A DNA stretch of 64,000 nt, taken from positions 106,054,442 to 106,118,441 of the forward strand of contig CM076846.1 of assembly GCA_039519185.1 (NCBI GenBank). Reading direction: 5' to 3'. This stretch comes from Astragalus membranaceus (Eukaryota; Streptophyta; Magnoliopsida; Fabales; Fabaceae). The position numbers and the translations under genes are program-made. The notes below the pieces were generated by a model, which was not told where the DNA came from, did no database searches, and worked only from the letters and a program-made list of their open reading frames with translations. Positions 1 through 9,982 of this stretch are shown here, piece by piece (within the stretch, counting starts at the first letter, position 1; each line of letters starts with the position of its first letter).

Positions 1-1182
1 AACAGGTGACATCCCATCAGACTGATATGGCATTTCATCCTCTGTGTCGTCAATCTCCACATGACCCCTTGGTTTTGTGGTGATTGCCGCACACCATCCA
101 CGCATAGCTCTACACATTTCTGGATAGGGGACATAATACACTTGTGTTGCTTTTTGCGCAAGGATAAAAGGATCGTAAGGACCATAACGTTTATCCATTT
201 TAATATCCACGATTTTATAATGTGGATGAACCTTTGTGCCCCTATTTTTTTTCGGGTCAAACCATTCACAATAAAATAGGGCAATCTTGTCATTGAGACC
301 AAAGTAATCTACTTCAAAGATATGGTTGATTGTGCCATAATAATCATTTTCTCCTCCTTCAGTAAAACCCTTTACGTGTACCCCACAATTAATAGTTTTT
401 TTACCATTGCTCCAGGCCTTAGTATGAAACTTGTACCCGTTGACAAAGTACATGTTCCATGATATTGCCATTGATGAAGGACCGCGAGATAGTGCTATTA
501 TGTCTTTGTTTGTAACTCCATTCGCCTCCTCATCTACATATTCCATTAGCTATGTGGGAAACTCTGCATGTATACGTCCAGATGCGTCTTCTTCATTGAT
601 TGAGTGATTCTCCAAGAAAGTGCTGACATCAATCACATAATTCATAAGTCAATATAGGTTATGATGTGTATCAAGATCATGATTGATGTGTAATGAAGAA
701 TACTTACTCAAGATATGGTTTGATCTCATTACAGTTAATCAAGACATGGACATGAGCAGATTCCCACTCCTTATCTGATAGATAATGCTCTCTTGGCTTC
801 CCACTGGGTCGACCACCTTTGTGTAGGATGGACAGTGTAGGTTGCATGTCATCACGTTCCGAACCAGTATTATTACTTAAACTTGTGGTTGGCAACAAAT
901 TGAATGAGTTGAAATAATGAGAACAAAAATAAGTTGTCTCACGTTGTAAATAGTCAGCACATATGGAACCTTCAACCCTAGCCTTATTTGTCACGGCCTC
1001 TTTGGAGACTCCCATACATCTGCAGATTTCAATCATTTTGTGTCTATTAAGTTATAATATACATGTAACCGTTAAAAAAATCAACCACAACAATTACCTT
1101 TCAAATGGATACATCCACCGGTAATGTACAGGACCACCTAGCATTGCTTCATAGGCGAGGTGGATTGGAAGATGCTCCATTG
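1..1182 (-). pseudogene. CACTA-1 transposase, C-terminal part (DUF4218 end and DUF4216), cut by window edge
   Basis: From 1182 leftwards the minus strand reads MEHLPIHLAYEAMLGG and HYRWMYPFER. A GT...AG intron of about 80 bp (about 1025-1105) follows, then CMGVSKEAVTNKARVEGS and ETTYFCSHYF, all standard DUF4218 features. After another gap, 1 to about 650 encodes a DUF4216 domain, with KGFTEGGENDYYGTI, ALFYCEWFDP and YYVPYPEM recognisable. An in-frame TAG lies near 550, where the family usually has Trp (FPTW). This is the same gene as 7811-9982, displaced by CACTA-2. The protein end is outside the window. Confidence 0.8.
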
Positions 1183-1194
1183 CACTAGTGAAAA

Positions 1195-1615
1195 AAAGGG
1201 ATTTAAAGTCAGGCGAAAAGGGGATTTAAAGTCAGGCGCCCGCTTGACTTTTATTAAGTCGACTTTGTATGTCAGGAGTTTTAAAGTCAAGCGATAGCCT
1301 GACTTCGTAAGTCTGATTTAAAGTCAAGCATTTATTTCGCCTGACTTCGTAAGTCAGTTTTAAAGTCAAGCATTTATTTTGCCTGACTTCGTAAGTCAGT
1401 TTTAAAGTCAAGCATTTATTTCGCCTGACTTCGTAAGTCTGTTTTAAAGTCAAGCATTTATTATTGCCTGACTTCGTAAGTATGATTTAAAGTCAAGCAT
1501 TTATTCTTGCCTGACTTCGTAAGTATGATTTAAAGTCAAGCATTTATTACTGCCTGACTTCGTAAGTCTGTTTTGAAGTCAGGCTTTAGTTCCGCCTGAC
1601 TTTAAAAGTTCATTT
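1195..1615. repeat. CACTA-2 left subterminal repeat array
   Basis: About eight head-to-tail units of roughly 60 bp, each built around GCCTGACTTCGTAAGTC and TTTAAAGTCAAGCATTTATT. Reads across the repeats give short spurious open frames. Arrays like this next to CACTA ends are the family's transposase-binding region. Confidence 0.85.
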
Positions 1616-2319
1616 TTTAAAAAAAAAATTTTATTTGTTAGCCACTGGAAGTGGCGACATATGGTTCATTACTACAAAAAAAAATCACTGGAAGAAAATT
1701 CAACTACAAAATAGGGAGAAAGAAAATACAATTATGTTGAAACTTAATTTAAAACAAGCATAAGCTGACAAATGCAAAAATCACAAAAGAATCAAGATAA
1801 ACACACATAAGGCATTACTACTATAAATTACAAGGCAAACAGAATGTCCAAAGCTAATCACCATTAGATAAGCAAAGTATTTGAACATTGCATCTGAAAT
1901 TGAAATACCATGATTTGTACAAGTAAACAAATTTTCCCATTCTGTATATGCATAATGTATATCTGACAAAATGGAAGTATCTAACAAACATTAACAACGA
2001 AGAAAGAAAACGCAAGATAAGCCGAGTTCCTAGCTTTGTGATTGATGTTGTAGCTCGCATCTACAAGAATCATCACCTGAAAGATAGAAATCATCAAGAT
2101 CAGTGTTGATTTTTAAGAACCCTAGCAGAGAAACAAACGAAGAAACGAAGAGAAACAAAGAAGAAACAAAGAAGAAGAAACTAGTATAAATGGATAGATC
2201 ATAGTGTATATCCAATGCAAATCACACAGAAACAGTCTTATCTAAATATGATGTCTTAAAAGGTTCTAAATAACTCAAAACAAATTTAAAAACTGTAGCA
2301 ATATCAGTAATATGATGTC
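1616..2319. other. CACTA-2 interior without recognised gene
   Basis: AT-rich DNA between the left subterminal array and the first RCC1-like exon. It contains short open frames only and nothing I recognise. In the minus direction it would be the 3' trailer of any transcript running through the captured exons. Confidence 0.5.
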
Positions 2320-3215
2320 TTACCTGGTAACTGCTTAGCTGGGTTTACATTGTGAATATCACTAAGCACTCCAAGGTGGGCCACCAAGCATATAGGCCTC
2401 TCCCTCATCTGAAACAAAATTAAAAACAAAAATGCACACTTCTTAAACATATAAGTGACAGAAGAAAGGAAATAAAAAAATTTAGGTATATAGTGTCAAT
2501 AAATACCAGTCATAGCTAAAGCATGGTTCCATCCCAAAGTGGCTTTGGTAAAATTCAATGTAGAATTCAAACACTGCGGAATGTGAGAATCTTCAAATCC
2601 CTTAAAGCCTTTTCCCCAGGTGTAAAGATGTCTATCAACTGATGCAATAACAACCAAAAGAGTGTTTATTAGAGAAGATTAACTATTAACTATTCTTTAG
2701 TGTATGAATTTCCACCAGATGATTTAGCTTATCTTAATTATTGTTAAGAAAAATGTGAGACATCATGCAAGGAAGAACTGATGGATTTACCAGATAATGC
2801 AGCACTGTGATCTCCATTAGCAGCAATGTCGATGATTTCCGCATCTTCAAAGCCACTAATAACTTTAGGAAGATTAATAGATTTAATTCTATCTTTAGAG
2901 ACACCCAGTTGACCTCGCTTCCCAGAGCCAAATCCATAAACTTGATTTAATGGACAACCTGTGCACCACAAAGTGAGGGATAAACATACATTCTTAATGA
3001 AACAGAAACTAAAGCAATCAATCTAGGTAACAACTTAAACCAATCCAATACCTTTCAACAAGACAAGGGAATGACGCATGCCACATGCTACCTTTGCAAC
3101 AGGCTGATCAACAAAGTACGACACATTTACAGGGGAAGCGTGTGAGGCATAATCCTCATGCCCAAGTTGACCGAAAGAGCCATCCCCACAAGTGAAAACA
3201 CAACCAGAATCTGGA
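2320..3215 (-). pseudogene. Captured fragment of an RCC1-repeat (UVR8-like) gene, four exons
   Basis: Four minus-strand blocks bounded by plausible GT/AG sites read as RCC1 propeller blades. 3052-3212 has SGCVFTCGDGSFGQLGHED and VAKVACGMRHSLVLL. 2793-2958 has VYGFGSGKRGQLGVS and IIDIAANGDHSAALSG. About 2508-2646 has DRHLYTWGKGFKGFEDSHIP and ATLGWNHALAM. 2322-2412 has EGEAYMLGG, then a one-base shift, then HLGVLSDIHNVNPAKQLP. Full RCC1 proteins have about seven blades and bind chromatin, Ran or COP1 depending on the member. Only a few blades are present, with the introns retained, so the copy came from genomic DNA rather than cDNA. It lies inside CACTA-2 and cannot make a full protein. Confidence 0.8.
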
Positions 3216-3689
3216 AACAAACCAAAGCACACAGAAAAATCAACTTTCAAACAATAGCGAATGAACCTCAACTATTCACTTCACAAAGAAACAACAATTG
3301 GAGACTTAGTTTATATAAACACTTAAGTATGTTTCTTTAAGATTCTTCATGGCCCATAATCAATTCTCGGAGGAAAAACAATGTCAAAATAATGGAAAAT
3401 CACTATTTTAGTGTTTGGGGTAATAAAACCATGATGCATTAGAGACAGTTAGGGAAGAAGAATAAGTAAATATATCACCATTAAAAGATCCCAACACAAC
3501 TGTTACCGCAACATAAAGACAGAGATAATGCCTATCAAAATAAAAGACATAGAGATACCGTTAAAAATTGAAAGATCAGCACGGCATAGATTTGCCAATT
3601 GACTCTGAAACTGTGAAGTAAGCATTTAAACAAAATACAAGGATTTCAAGCATTTAAACAGTATTATAATAACTCAAAAATGGGAGAAT

Positions 3690-4048
3690 TTATTTAAAAA
3701 ACAAGTGATTTGAAAGCATGTTAAAGCTTACCTCAGAGCGTTTACCTCTCCTTAGGCATCTATTAAGTATTACCTTAGGAAGAAATTCATTGGTAGGTTC
3801 GGCTGGCTGGTTCGACATACGAGGTTCCGAGCTTGACTCGGGCATTGAAGATGTACCAACCCAAGACTTATCCAAACCAGAGCAGGTTGTGAACTACATC
3901 TCTCTCATAAAAGTGTCCTTGAATGCCGTGTAGCAAGAGCATTAGCTGAATGAACATTTCGATCACACGACAAACATAAACACGCAGCATCAGAGCGACA
4001 GTACACCATCGACCTCTTATCTCCACAAAAGTCACATATATAACCCAT
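3690..4048 (-). pseudogene. Captured 5' fragment of a CONSTANS-LIKE B-box gene, internally deleted
   Basis: An ATG at 4048 opens MGYICDFCGDKRSMVYCRSD and then ACLCLSCDRNVHSANAL, a clear first B-box of the COL9/COL10 type with its Cys/His/Asp zinc ligands in place. After HSRTLL, where the family has Cys, there is an in-frame stop (near 3912). The frame then reads ERCSSQPALV and shortly after DKSWVGTSSMPESSSEP, a stretch I recall from further along COL9/10 proteins. Most of the second B-box is therefore missing. Beyond about 3780 the sequence is no longer recognisable as COL. B-box proteins are nuclear transcription regulators of flowering and light responses. The CCT domain is absent here. Confidence 0.75.
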
Positions 4049-4321
4049 CTTTAAATTGAATTCTTTGTTTTTGCTCCTTAAACTGATTTTAGGATTCTCC
4101 AATACAGAGATCCACACCTTTATTTGAAGATGCTGAAACCGAATTTGTACTAGAACTTGGAAAAATTCAGACAATTTTATAAAGAAACCAGAATTTCAAG
4201 ACTGTGAATTCAGCAGCTGCAAAGAAACAAATAAGTTACATCTTATCCGAATTGATAATATCAACAGAACAGTTAGTAATTAAAATAGTAAACTCCAATA
4301 ATTATCATAGTACACTTATAG

Positions 4322-4398
4322 TTGATAAATGGACTTTGTAATTTTGCTCTGACTATTCCAGAAGCAGTCAGAGCAAAATTACAAAGTTCATTTATCAA
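4322..4398. repeat. Near-perfect 33-bp inverted repeat (hairpin)
   Basis: Arm 4322-4354 and arm 4366-4398 are reverse complements over 33 bp with a single C/T difference (G:U in RNA). They are separated by an 11-nt loop (4355-4365). It lies between the captured B-box and aldo-keto reductase fragments of CACTA-2. A minus-strand transcript of the captured genes would fold here into one long stem. Confidence 0.85.
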
Positions 4399-4829
4399 TA
4401 TCAATAACACAAGTTTTTGTGGAGAAGAAACTTTTTATAGAAAAATAGAGAAACCATTCTGTTCAAACAAATGAGCTTTAGTAGTCTTCCTCACCACAAA
4501 ACACACGAGCATATATATTAAGCATGTATCAATCAATCAATGGAAAGGTACAAAGAAAAAAGTGTGAATTCCTAAATTCATGAAGTATTCAGACTAGTTA
4601 AACAGAAAGAAAAATTAATTCATGAAAACATATAGCACCACTCATATCAATCCTTTTAATAATTGAAATTATGCTCAGAAGTTATACGAATTTGGTTACT
4701 GGAATACATATTAGGGACTAATTTATTCATGAATAAAACACCTTCTGGTAGGAAGGCTACATAATTTATTCATTCTTCAATAAAATCTAAAATCATTAAA
4801 AAAAAGCTCATAAAATACAAACCAATGAA
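4399..4829. other. CACTA-2 interior without recognised gene
   Basis: AT-rich sequence between the hairpin and the aldo-keto reductase fragment. It is probably retained intron or flank of the captured genes. No exon-like block was recognised. Confidence 0.45.
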
Positions 4830-5795
4830 GCTGATATAGATCCACTGAAGTCATTCCTAGTCGGCAGAGGGAATCTTTAAGGGCAGTGAGAAGACTTTGA
4901 CGGCCTAATCTCCATGGCAATGCAGCAAACTTGGTTGCAACTTCAACCTCGATGTCTGGTTCCTTTTCTTTTCTTTCCCTAATATATCTTCAGATGACAA
5001 ACATTGAAGCATTAATCTTAACCTTACTTGCACACTGCATATGAAAATTATACCAAAAGTATAAGTAGATACCTTCCAAGAAGAGTCTCGGAATTTATGG
5101 CACCGAAAGCGAGCTGAAAAACAGAACAAAGGCACACATTAATAAATTTACAACTATGAAAGAAACCTAGATCGATATGATTCATACTCACCCCAGAGCC
5201 GTATACTTCAGCAGTGTCAATAAAGGTTAAAACTTCATCAATACTGGCATTGAAAGCAGCTCTAGCAGCCTTTTCATTTCTATCTACAATCAGGACAAGA
5301 GAAGATGAATGCAATTGATAATCTCAAACTGTCCAGTTTATAATTCCAATCCATTCAGCTCGGAACATGATATATTATCAGTGAGGATAGACCATGTTCT
5401 AGTGTTTCATATCATATCTGCAACTTTTATAAATTATAACATCTAATGAAACTTTGAGTAGAAATTAAAACAACAACTTCAAAACAAGAAACATAAGAAT
5501 CAAGTATAAACAAAGTAACTAATAGATGCTTTGTAATACACTCATATGCATGATCAAATAATAGCATGCATGGTAAGTAGTTGAACATAAGTCTGCTCCA
5601 AGAATAGATTTAGAAGTTAAAACGGAATATCTAAAAAAAACTTTAACAAACATCACAATGACTATTATTCAACATTCAATGAATAAAAAAAAGGAGGAAT
5701 AAAAAAAAGTAAAGGAAAGTTACCATTCCATTGAAAATTGTTCCAACAAGTAGTATCACCCCATGACCAAGCACCAATTCCATCATCGAAAATGA
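4830..5795 (-). pseudogene. Captured fragment of an NADP-dependent aldo-keto reductase gene
   Basis: Minus-strand blocks read in gene order. 5725-5795 gives GIGAWSWGDTTCWNNFQWNG. About 5190-5290 gives DRNEKAARAAFNASIDEV and FIDTAEVYGSG. About 5070-5116 gives LAFGAINSETLLGR. About 4832-4980 gives VATKFAALPWRLGRQSLL and DSLCRLGMTSVDLYQLHW. This order and wording match plant chloroplast-type aldo-keto reductases (At1g06690-like, related to pyridoxal reductase). The D/Y of FIDTAEVYG, equivalent to the catalytic Asp and Tyr, is present. The barrel is cut off after about a third of its length, and introns are retained. It lies inside CACTA-2 in the same direction as the other captured fragments. 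Confidence 0.78.
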
Positions 5796-6117
5796 AAAGT
5801 GAACATGAACATCAGTTATGAATGACCTCCCATAAAATCATCCACTTAGGTAAAAAACAGTTCATAGCGCAATCATGAAATCGGCAATGGAGAAAACGGA
5901 GTAAAAGGATGCTTAAATTATCACACCTCACACGTCCTTTTGTTATCAAAATTGAAACCAAATTCAAATTAGCATATTTTAATATAGGTGTCCTGCTTAT
6001 TTAACAAGAAGATTCCTAAAGGTGGGAAAAACAGAAGACCTTCCACAGAGATGGAGCAACAAAAATAAGTGTCAAGTGAAGCATTCTAATTCTAGAAGAA
6101 ATTAGAAATATACAACT
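5796..6117. other. CACTA-2 interior between captured fragments
   Basis: About 320 bp of AT-rich sequence separating the aldo-keto reductase and ACT-repeat fragments. No coding block was recognised. A junction between the two captured loci should lie here. Confidence 0.4.
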
Positions 6118-6655
6118 TCATACCCCCTGAATATAATCAATAACTTCCTTATATTTGATCTTGTTTCCATTACGATCAATCACATTGAACACTGAAAATA
6201 AAATCAAATTTATACCAGGATCAGAATCAAAGTCAATAATAGATAATAACAGCAATAATAATATTAACTTGGACAGCATGGAAAAAAGGAGTTTACCATC
6301 CATGAACCAAACCCCATCAGAGGATATATAAGCCTTTCTAATTACAAGGTTCATATCTGAAATTACTTGGACAACATCAAGGAGAATCCCATGTTTGTTG
6401 ACACTATCAACCTGGAAGGATATTTCAATCATGAATAACAAGATACTTGAAAAATTAAATTATTAAAATTAACTTGGAAACAATCCTAAGGGAAAATTAC
6501 AATCAAGGATTTTAAAAGAACAATTGAAAGAAAAAAGAAAGATTATTTCTTCCTGTGAACTAATTTTATTTTGTAAAAATCTAAGCAGAGGAAAGCATTG
6601 AGTTTACCTGAATAACTGTAGCATTTTCACAAGCATTGTTGTCAATCACAACCCT
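6118..6655 (-). pseudogene. Captured fragment of an ACR (ACT-domain repeat) gene, three exons
   Basis: Three minus-strand blocks with plausible splice sites. About 6608-6655 gives RVVIDNNACENATVIQ. 6297-6411 gives VDSVNKHGILLDVVQVISDM and NLVIRKAYISSDGVWFMD. 6118-6193 gives VFNVIDRNGNKIKYKEVIDY. Together they are the first ACT domain of plant ACR proteins, small-molecule-binding regulators with usually four ACT copies and about 450 residues. Only the first domain is present. It is the most upstream captured piece in the direction of transcription, so a chimeric transcript would begin with it. Confidence 0.78.
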
Positions 6656-7504
6656 ACACGGCAAGAAGCAAGTTAGACCAATCCACAAAACCATTCTAAC
6701 ACACATAAATTCATATATTAAAATAATAATAACCATAAAATCGAATTACAAGTTAAAAATCCAACAAAACACAAGTTATAACCCCAAATCTACTAAGATG
6801 AAGATTACAGATAGAAAACTTGAGCATCCATAAAAATTGACCAAAAACAATTCTCCTTTTAAAACTCACCGTTTTGGAAACACAACATAACATGGCTTAC
6901 CAAATAGAAAATCAGAAGAACCAATCAAAGATCTAGATTTATTGAAGACAACGAACCATAAAAAAACGGTTTAATTTGATGCTCATCCTGATTACAATTT
7001 CCAAAAATGAAATAAGAAAGAAAACAGTGAAGAGTGGGTTTCATTACCTTCGTGTTGTTGTTCGTTGGAAAACCCAGCATCAAGAACCTGAGATTCACGA
7101 AAACGAAGATTAGGGTTTTGCGAAACCTCAAATCAGTAAAGCAAAACAAAGGGGTTTTGTGTATAACCTGCGTTCGAAGCTTCGTGGTGGAAGATTGAAG
7201 CTGTTCCAAGCTTCAATCATCAAAATTGCTCACGAAATCAACAAAGCCTAGCAGAGGCGTGTGAGAGGAGAGGAGAGGAGAGGAGAAGAGAGGCGTGTGC
7301 GTTGAGGGAGAAGCGTGTGCGTTGAGGGAGAAGCCATGAATTCCGAGCAAGAATCTGGAAGCGTGTTCGATCTGAGAGAGGGGCTTCGTGGAGTTCGATC
7401 TGGGAGTGAGAGGCTTCGTGGAGTGAGAGGCTGAGAGTGAAGGGTTCTCAGAAGTGGAGAGATAGGGTATACGCGTAACTGAAGTTATTTTTTTATATTT
7501 TGGT
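6656..7504 (-). other. CACTA-2 leader region, possible captured promoter/5' UTR
   Basis: No known domain is seen. The minus strand has an open stretch (7213-7518) of low-complexity Ser/Thr/Pro/His composition and GAGAGG-type purine tracts (about 7262-7330), like a plant 5' untranslated leader. In other Pack-type elements this position supplies the promoter for captured exons. That role is inference here. Confidence 0.35.
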
Positions 7505-7800
7505 GCTTTAGAAGTCAAGCAAATACACGCGCCTGACTTCTAAAGTATTAAAATAGAAACAAATAATTTCACCCTTAATTACAAGTTTGCCATCGCGTCA
7601 CTTATGTAGTCAGGCGAATACACGCCTGACTTCTAAAGTCTACTTTTTTCCCTATTTGTTCACTTTAGAAGTCAGGCGTGTATCCGCTTGACTTTAAAAC
7701 TCGCGAGTTTTGCCTTTTAATTACAAGTTTGCCACCGCGTCACTTATGTAGTCAGGCATCTGAGCGCCTGACTTTAAATGTCTAATTCAAATGTCATTTT
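7505..7800. repeat. CACTA-2 right subterminal repeats
   Basis: Several copies of the GTCAGGCG...CGCCTGACTT motif in both orientations, plus a duplicated stretch beginning TTACAAGTTTGCCA (about 7580 and 7720). It mirrors the left array and lies directly inside the right terminus. Confidence 0.8.
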
Positions 7801-7810
7801 TGCACTAGTG

Positions 7811-9346
7811 TTGAGTCAAAGAAACCCAGTGGGAAAATCCTTTCTAACTTGCATATGATAATTGGAATTTTTTCATCCAACTTAACTAAGTCATCCATCC
7901 TCAATATATTGAAACACAGATCCTTGAAGAATAGACTTAACTCAGTTAATGGTCTCCAAACAAATTCTGGCAAGGAACGGAATGCAATTGGAAGTAAACA
8001 GTCCATAAAAATATGACAATCATGGCTCTTCATCCCATGCATTGTACCCTTTTCGACATTAGCACACCTAGCAAGGTTTGAAGCATAGCCATCAGGCATT
8101 CTAAGTTCCTTAAGCCATTTACAAACCAACTTGGCATCAGATGATGTCAGAGTGTAACTTGCCTTTGGCTTTCCCATCTTTCCGTTAGATAAGGCTTTCA
8201 TCTCCAAGTCCCCACGACAGCATAATAAAGAAAAATCTTTTCTTGCCTTTTCATTATCCTTTGTTAGACCTTTAATATTCATGACCGTCTTAAATATATT
8301 GTCAAAGAAATTTTTCTCTATCTGCATCACATCAAGGTTGTGCCTTAACAAGTTATCCTTCCAATATGGAAGATCCCAAAAAATACTTTGTTTAGTCCAA
8401 TTATGACCCACTCCATACCCATCAAATTTCTTTTTCCAACCAATTTCGTTCACCTTTGGAAAACCACTTACAACCTCCCATACATCTTGCCCTGTGGCAA
8501 TGTAAGGTCGACCGTCTTTCTCATCCCTATTTTTAGTAAATCTTCTTTTACTTCTTCTGAAAGAGTGACTAGCTGGCAAGAACCGACGATGGAAGTCAAA
8601 CCATGAATTCTTCCTGCCATGTTTCAAGGTGAAAGCTTTCGTGTCACCATACAATGAGGGCATGCCAACTTTCCTTGTGTTCCCCATCCAGATAACATAC
8701 CATAGGCCGGAAAATCATTGATTGTCCACATCAAGCACGCTTTCATGATGAAGTTTTGTTTTGTGGATATATCATAGGTCAAAATGCCATTGGACCACAG
8801 TCGTTGCAGATTTCAGGGGTTGCAAGTAGACATCAATCTTTACTTTAGGGTTATGAGGTCCGAGTATGAGACAAGTCAAAAACAAGTATGGTTTGGTCAT
8901 GCACATTTCAGGGGTAAGATTGTAAGGGGTAACTATTACCGGCCAATAAGAGTATGGAGAAGCAGAGGCTTGAATGTAAGGATTAAATCCATCTGAACAC
9001 AAACCCAGCCTTACATTTCTGGGATCACTAGCAAAGTCGGGATATACATCATTAAAGTGTTTCCATGCTTTTCCATCGGACGGGTGGCGAAGGACGTTTG
9101 AACTCTTTTTGTTCTCGTGATGCCATCTCATTTCAGCAGCAGACTCAGGTGATGTATATAGTCTTTGTAATCTGGGAATGATAGGAAAATAGAACATTCT
9201 CTTCACTGGGACATCTTTGTAGTTTCCCATACCAATCCTACGAGGAGTAAACCTAGGAGAGTGACAAATTTTGCATTCAGATAACTTGCTATCATCCTTG
9301 TAATATAACATACAACCTCTCTCGCAACAATCAATGTTCTCAACCT
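7811..9346 (-). pseudogene. CACTA-1 transposase, TNP2 catalytic region and start of DUF4218, frameshifted
   Basis: Continuing on the minus strand, 8772-9311 reads CMLYYKD, CKICHSPRF and DVPVKRMFYFPIIPRLQRLY, standard TNP2 landmarks. A frameshift near 8800-8830 moves the frame to one reading LWSNGILTYDIS and MLSGWGTQGKLACPHC. A further one-base loss near 8650 moves it to GDTKAFTLKHGRKNSWFD, and that frame stays open to GFFDS at about 7814. There it meets the end of CACTA-2. Known TNP2 proteins continue from GFFDS into MEHLPIHLAYEA, and exactly that sequence resumes at 1182 on the other side of CACTA-2. The protein would act in the nucleus on CACTA termini. With at least three frameshifts plus an insertion it cannot be made. 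Confidence 0.82.
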
Positions 9347-9982
9347 TCAGCCCAAATTAGACACCAACTGTGTTGCTTGGTAATAGTTCGTAGGCAAGCA
9401 ATTTTGAACTAGACATACAGTTTTAAGCATCTGAGCAACAAAATCTATACCTTTTTGTGGAAGATGCCAATTTGTTCTTATGGCCAAAAGTTGAACAGAT
9501 ATTGACAACGTAGAATGGGTAGCCCCCTTGTAGATGGGCTTGTTGGCGAGTATCAACTTGTCGTAAAACTGCTTTGCGTCTTCGTTTGGCAACTCATCCT
9601 CATGGGGGACATCTTCGTTTTCATACGGCCTAAAAGCATCAAACACCATCTGATTCATTGAATCAAATTGGTTGTCATGATGCACATGCCCGCTACTATT
9701 CGAACCACCCCTTGTATCAACACTGGGGTTCACTTCTCCGTGTTCAGTCCAAATCCAATAATCTGGTTGAAATCCATTCCGATACAAGTGAAGCCTAACA
9801 TTAGTTGTCGTAGATATCTTGATACACTTGCATTTTCTACACGGACACCTTATCCCTCCCTCAGACATACAAATGGGTAGCTTCAAGGCCCTCTTCACAA
9901 AGTTTTCAACACCACGAACAAACTCTTTCTTCAATCCATGCCTATTAGCATATGCTCTATTGTACATCCAAGTACGATCCAT
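9347..9982 (-). pseudogene. CACTA-1 transposase, N-terminal part (transposase-associated domain)
   Basis: This open segment starts at an ATG at 9982 with MDRTWMYNRAYANRHG, the typical opening of plant CACTA TNP2-class proteins. Residues about 3-75 match the transposase-associated domain, with a zinc-binding-like cluster CPCRKCKC near residues 47-54. The frame closes at 9347, just after LVSNLG, and the expected continuation (LKVENIDCCERGCMLYYKD) is found at once in another frame. That points to loss of a single G in a run of Gs. In family members this region precedes the catalytic TNP2 domain and is thought to help in DNA binding. It is a pseudogene segment, not a separate gene. Confidence 0.8.

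Larger units (their letters stand above)
1183..7810 (-). mobile_element. CACTA-2: Pack-type CACTA carrying fragments of four host genes
   Basis: Both ends are CACTAGTG (1183-1190 and 7803-7810, inverted), with TTG duplicated outside (1180-1182 and 7811-7813), the 3-bp duplication expected of CACTA elements. Removing the element and one TTG rejoins the interrupted TNP2 coding frame exactly. The subterminal regions are packed with GTCAGGC/GCCTGAC repeats. No transposase remnant is visible inside. Instead the body carries exons with introns from an ACR (ACT-repeat) gene, an aldo-keto reductase, a CONSTANS-like B-box gene and an RCC1-repeat gene, all on the minus strand. Movement must have depended on a transposase from elsewhere. 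Confidence 0.92.

Noticed and set aside
2734..6655. Functional RCC1, CONSTANS-like, aldo-keto reductase and ACR genes
   Set aside because: Each is a partial gene within CACTA-2, with stops, frameshifts or missing domains.
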